Position numbers and translations under genes: made by a program. From contig DHXK01000037.1 of NCBI GenBank assembly GCA_002413665.1, positions 53,450 through 61,024 on the forward strand: DNA of 7,575 nucleotides, in the 5' to 3' direction. The stretch comes from Legionellales bacterium UBA5158. GTDB lineage: Bacteria > Pseudomonadota > Gammaproteobacteria > DSM-16500. Positions 6,540-7,575 of this stretch are shown one piece after another (within the stretch, counting starts at the first letter, position 1; each line of letters opens with the position of its first letter). The notes under the pieces are model-generated. The model saw only the letters and a program-made list of their open reading frames with translations. It was not told where the DNA came from and ran no database searches.

Positions 6540-7520
6540 CTATTCATTGCCCGCACCATAAGAAAGAGAAATGATTCTGCCACCGACAGCAATCTGAACA
6601 ACACCATCGTAAGGATCAATTTTCATAATTCTGCCGTAGCCTTGCAATGTATCACCTTCAGTCACTGTCACTGTTTCCCCATTTTCTGACTTTAACCATG
6701 CACGGCCTGGAATAATAGCTTGAACGGTGTAGGTTATTTTAGGTATAAACGATTTAGCGACCGGACGAGGGGACGCTTCTACTACGCCCGATTTTGAATT
6801 TTTTAACTCCTGTATTACTTGACCTAAGCGTGCAATAGCGGATTCCATACTAGCTAAACGCATAGTCATATCTTGGATGCGACCTTGCATAGCATTGGTC
6901 TGAGCTTCATATTCTGTGATTTTATTAACCGGCTGCTGCTGTCCAGGCACTGCACCACTGATGGGAGGTGGTGGTATAGCTTCAGCTTGAACAACCTCGG
7001 CACCAGCAGGAACTATGGTGACTGCAGGCGAAACAGGAGCAGTCGTCACTGGAGCAAGAGGCGCTTCTGCTATCACGCCGGGAGATGGAGCAGAACCTAT
7101 TACACTAGGTGGGGCTACAGGAGGCGACTCAGGAACAGCTACTTCAGGCGCTGCCGCCTGTTGTACTTGAGGAGTTATGTTTGGTGCGGCCGGCTGGGCA
7201 ACAGGCGCAGGTGCGGTAACAGGCTGCTTTCTTGCAGTCACTTGCGTAACGGGCGCACTTTGTCCAAATTCAGTAGATGGTGCCGTACTGGCTGGTGCCA
7301 AAATTTTATATACCACGAATATTAATATCAAAAATCCACCCAATCCTAACAGTGGTTTTTTAAATTTTAAAAACAAATCTTGGGCGGTTTTTTTCAGATC
7401 TGTAGAGGGGGCTGCTGTTTTCGCTGTTTCAGGCTCTACTTCGTAATTCGCTTGATCGTCTGAAAAATGATACTCACCATCTTCCTGAACTTCGTATTTA
7501 TCTTCTCTTTCATGCACCAT
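6540..7520 (-). CDS. icmG: IcmG/DotF, bitopic inner-membrane protein of the Dot/Icm core complex
   Basis: This is a 326-residue single-pass protein with four visible parts: an acidic cytoplasmic N-terminus (1-53), a transmembrane helix (about 56-74, GLGGFLILIFVVYKIL), a long periplasmic linker rich in Pro, Ala and Val (about 75-195), a predicted coiled coil (about 201-242) and a conserved C-terminal domain (about 262-322). The C-terminal domain begins YTVQAIIPGRAWL, which I recognise from IcmG/DotF. Family knowledge: DotF associates with DotC, DotD, DotG and DotH in the envelope-spanning core, and loss weakens rather than abolishes secretion; the IncI counterpart is TraP. L. pneumophila IcmG is, from memory, about 269 residues, so the linker here appears enlarged. 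The ATG at 7520 has only a modest ribosome binding site (GCGAG, six bases upstream). It is the first complete minus-strand gene, and icmE (dotG) would be expected upstream. Confidence 0.9.
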   Translation of the reverse strand: MVHEREDKYEVQEDGEYHFSDDQANYEVEPETAKTAAPSTDLKKTAQDLFLKFKKPLLGLGGFLILIFVVYKILAPASTAPSTEFGQSAPVTQVTARKQPVTAPAPVAQPAAPNITPQVQQAAAPEVAVPESPPVAPPSVIGSAPSPGVIAEAPLAPVTTAPVSPAVTIVPAGAEVVQAEAIPPPPISGAVPGQQQPVNKITEYEAQTNAMQGRIQDMTMRLASMESAIARLGQVIQELKNSKSGVVEASPRPVAKSFIPKITYTVQAIIPGRAWLKSENGETVTVTEGDTLQGYGRIMKIDPYDGVVQIAVGGRIISLSYGAGNE

Positions 7521-7575
7521 GTTTATCTCGCCCCTGTTATAAGTTCTGGCTTTGCAGTTTACTTAGCTACTCAAA
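7521..7575 (-). other. icmG leader at the window edge
   Basis: All three minus-strand frames hit a stop within the first 13 bases from the right edge (TGA, TAG and TAA opposite 7563-7573). Any upstream gene, expected to be icmE (dotG), ends at one of these or beyond the window. A TTATAAC stretch resembles a -10 element, but I find no convincing -35 at the right distance. No CpxR-type GTAAA tandem is clear. Confidence 0.35.

Noticed and set aside
6873..7325. A 150-codon open frame on the plus strand opposite icmG
   Set aside because: It lies antisense to the Pro/Ala-rich linker of IcmG, whose codons read backward give a long run rich in Arg, Trp, Tyr and Cys. It has no family resemblance.
5252..7520. 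Possibility that the cluster is an IncI-type conjugative plasmid transfer region (traPQRTU)
   Set aside because: Gene order is shared, but the IcmG C-terminal domain and the adjacent icmF are what I expect from Dot/Icm loci. I cannot exclude an integrative element carrying a Dot/Icm-like system without the flanks.
7521..7575. CpxR or PmrA regulator site upstream of icmG
   Set aside because: A GTAAA is present, but a second half at 4-6 bases spacing is missing, and no tandem CTTAAT repeat is seen.

Overview
The window carries the downstream half of a Dot/Icm (type IVB) secretion locus from an AT-rich gammaproteobacterium of the Legionella type. On the minus strand, read from the right edge leftward, lie five consecutive genes that I recognise as icmG (dotF), icmC (dotE), icmD (dotP), icmJ (dotN) and icmB (dotO). 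This is the same gene order as the icmGCDJB block of Legionella pneumophila and as traPQRTU of IncI plasmids. On the plus strand, running in from the left edge, is the 3' part of icmF, which ends facing icmB. The icmF partner and the chromosomal-style gene set favour a Legionella or close Legionellales relative over an I-type conjugative plasmid. I cannot name the species from sequence alone.

Layout: positions 1-1351 hold the icmF C-terminal part (+). Positions 1352-1555 are a convergent intergenic region with several small hairpins and no gene. Positions 1556-4576 are icmB (-), 4616-5233 icmJ (-), 5252-5644 icmD (-), 5787-6419 icmC (-) and 6540-7520 icmG (-). The last 55 bases are the icmG leader. 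Spacing is tight for icmD-icmJ-icmB (18 and 39 bases) and looser for icmG-icmC and icmC-icmD (120 and 142 bases). The icmC-icmD gap holds a hairpin/palindrome followed by a T-run, and a weak promoter-like pair.

How the genes work together (family knowledge): DotF (IcmG) is an inner-membrane protein associated with the DotC/D/F/G/H envelope core. DotE (IcmC) and DotP (IcmD) are small related inner-membrane proteins. DotN (IcmJ) is a zinc-binding subunit of the DotL/DotM coupling complex that presents effectors. DotO (IcmB) is the VirB4-type ATPase at the cytoplasmic base. IcmF, with DotU, stabilises and positions the apparatus. Three genes (icmB, icmC, icmD) have a spurious in-frame TTG/GTG just upstream of the better ATG start, and I have set their starts accordingly.

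This is a known system. I found no mobile element, CRISPR array, tRNA/rRNA or undescribed multi-gene system here. The points worth a second look are differences of detail: an enlarged Pro/Ala linker in IcmG, no tphA-like gene between icmB and icmF, an HNH-like zinc site without the catalytic histidine in IcmJ, and the structured icmC-icmD gap.
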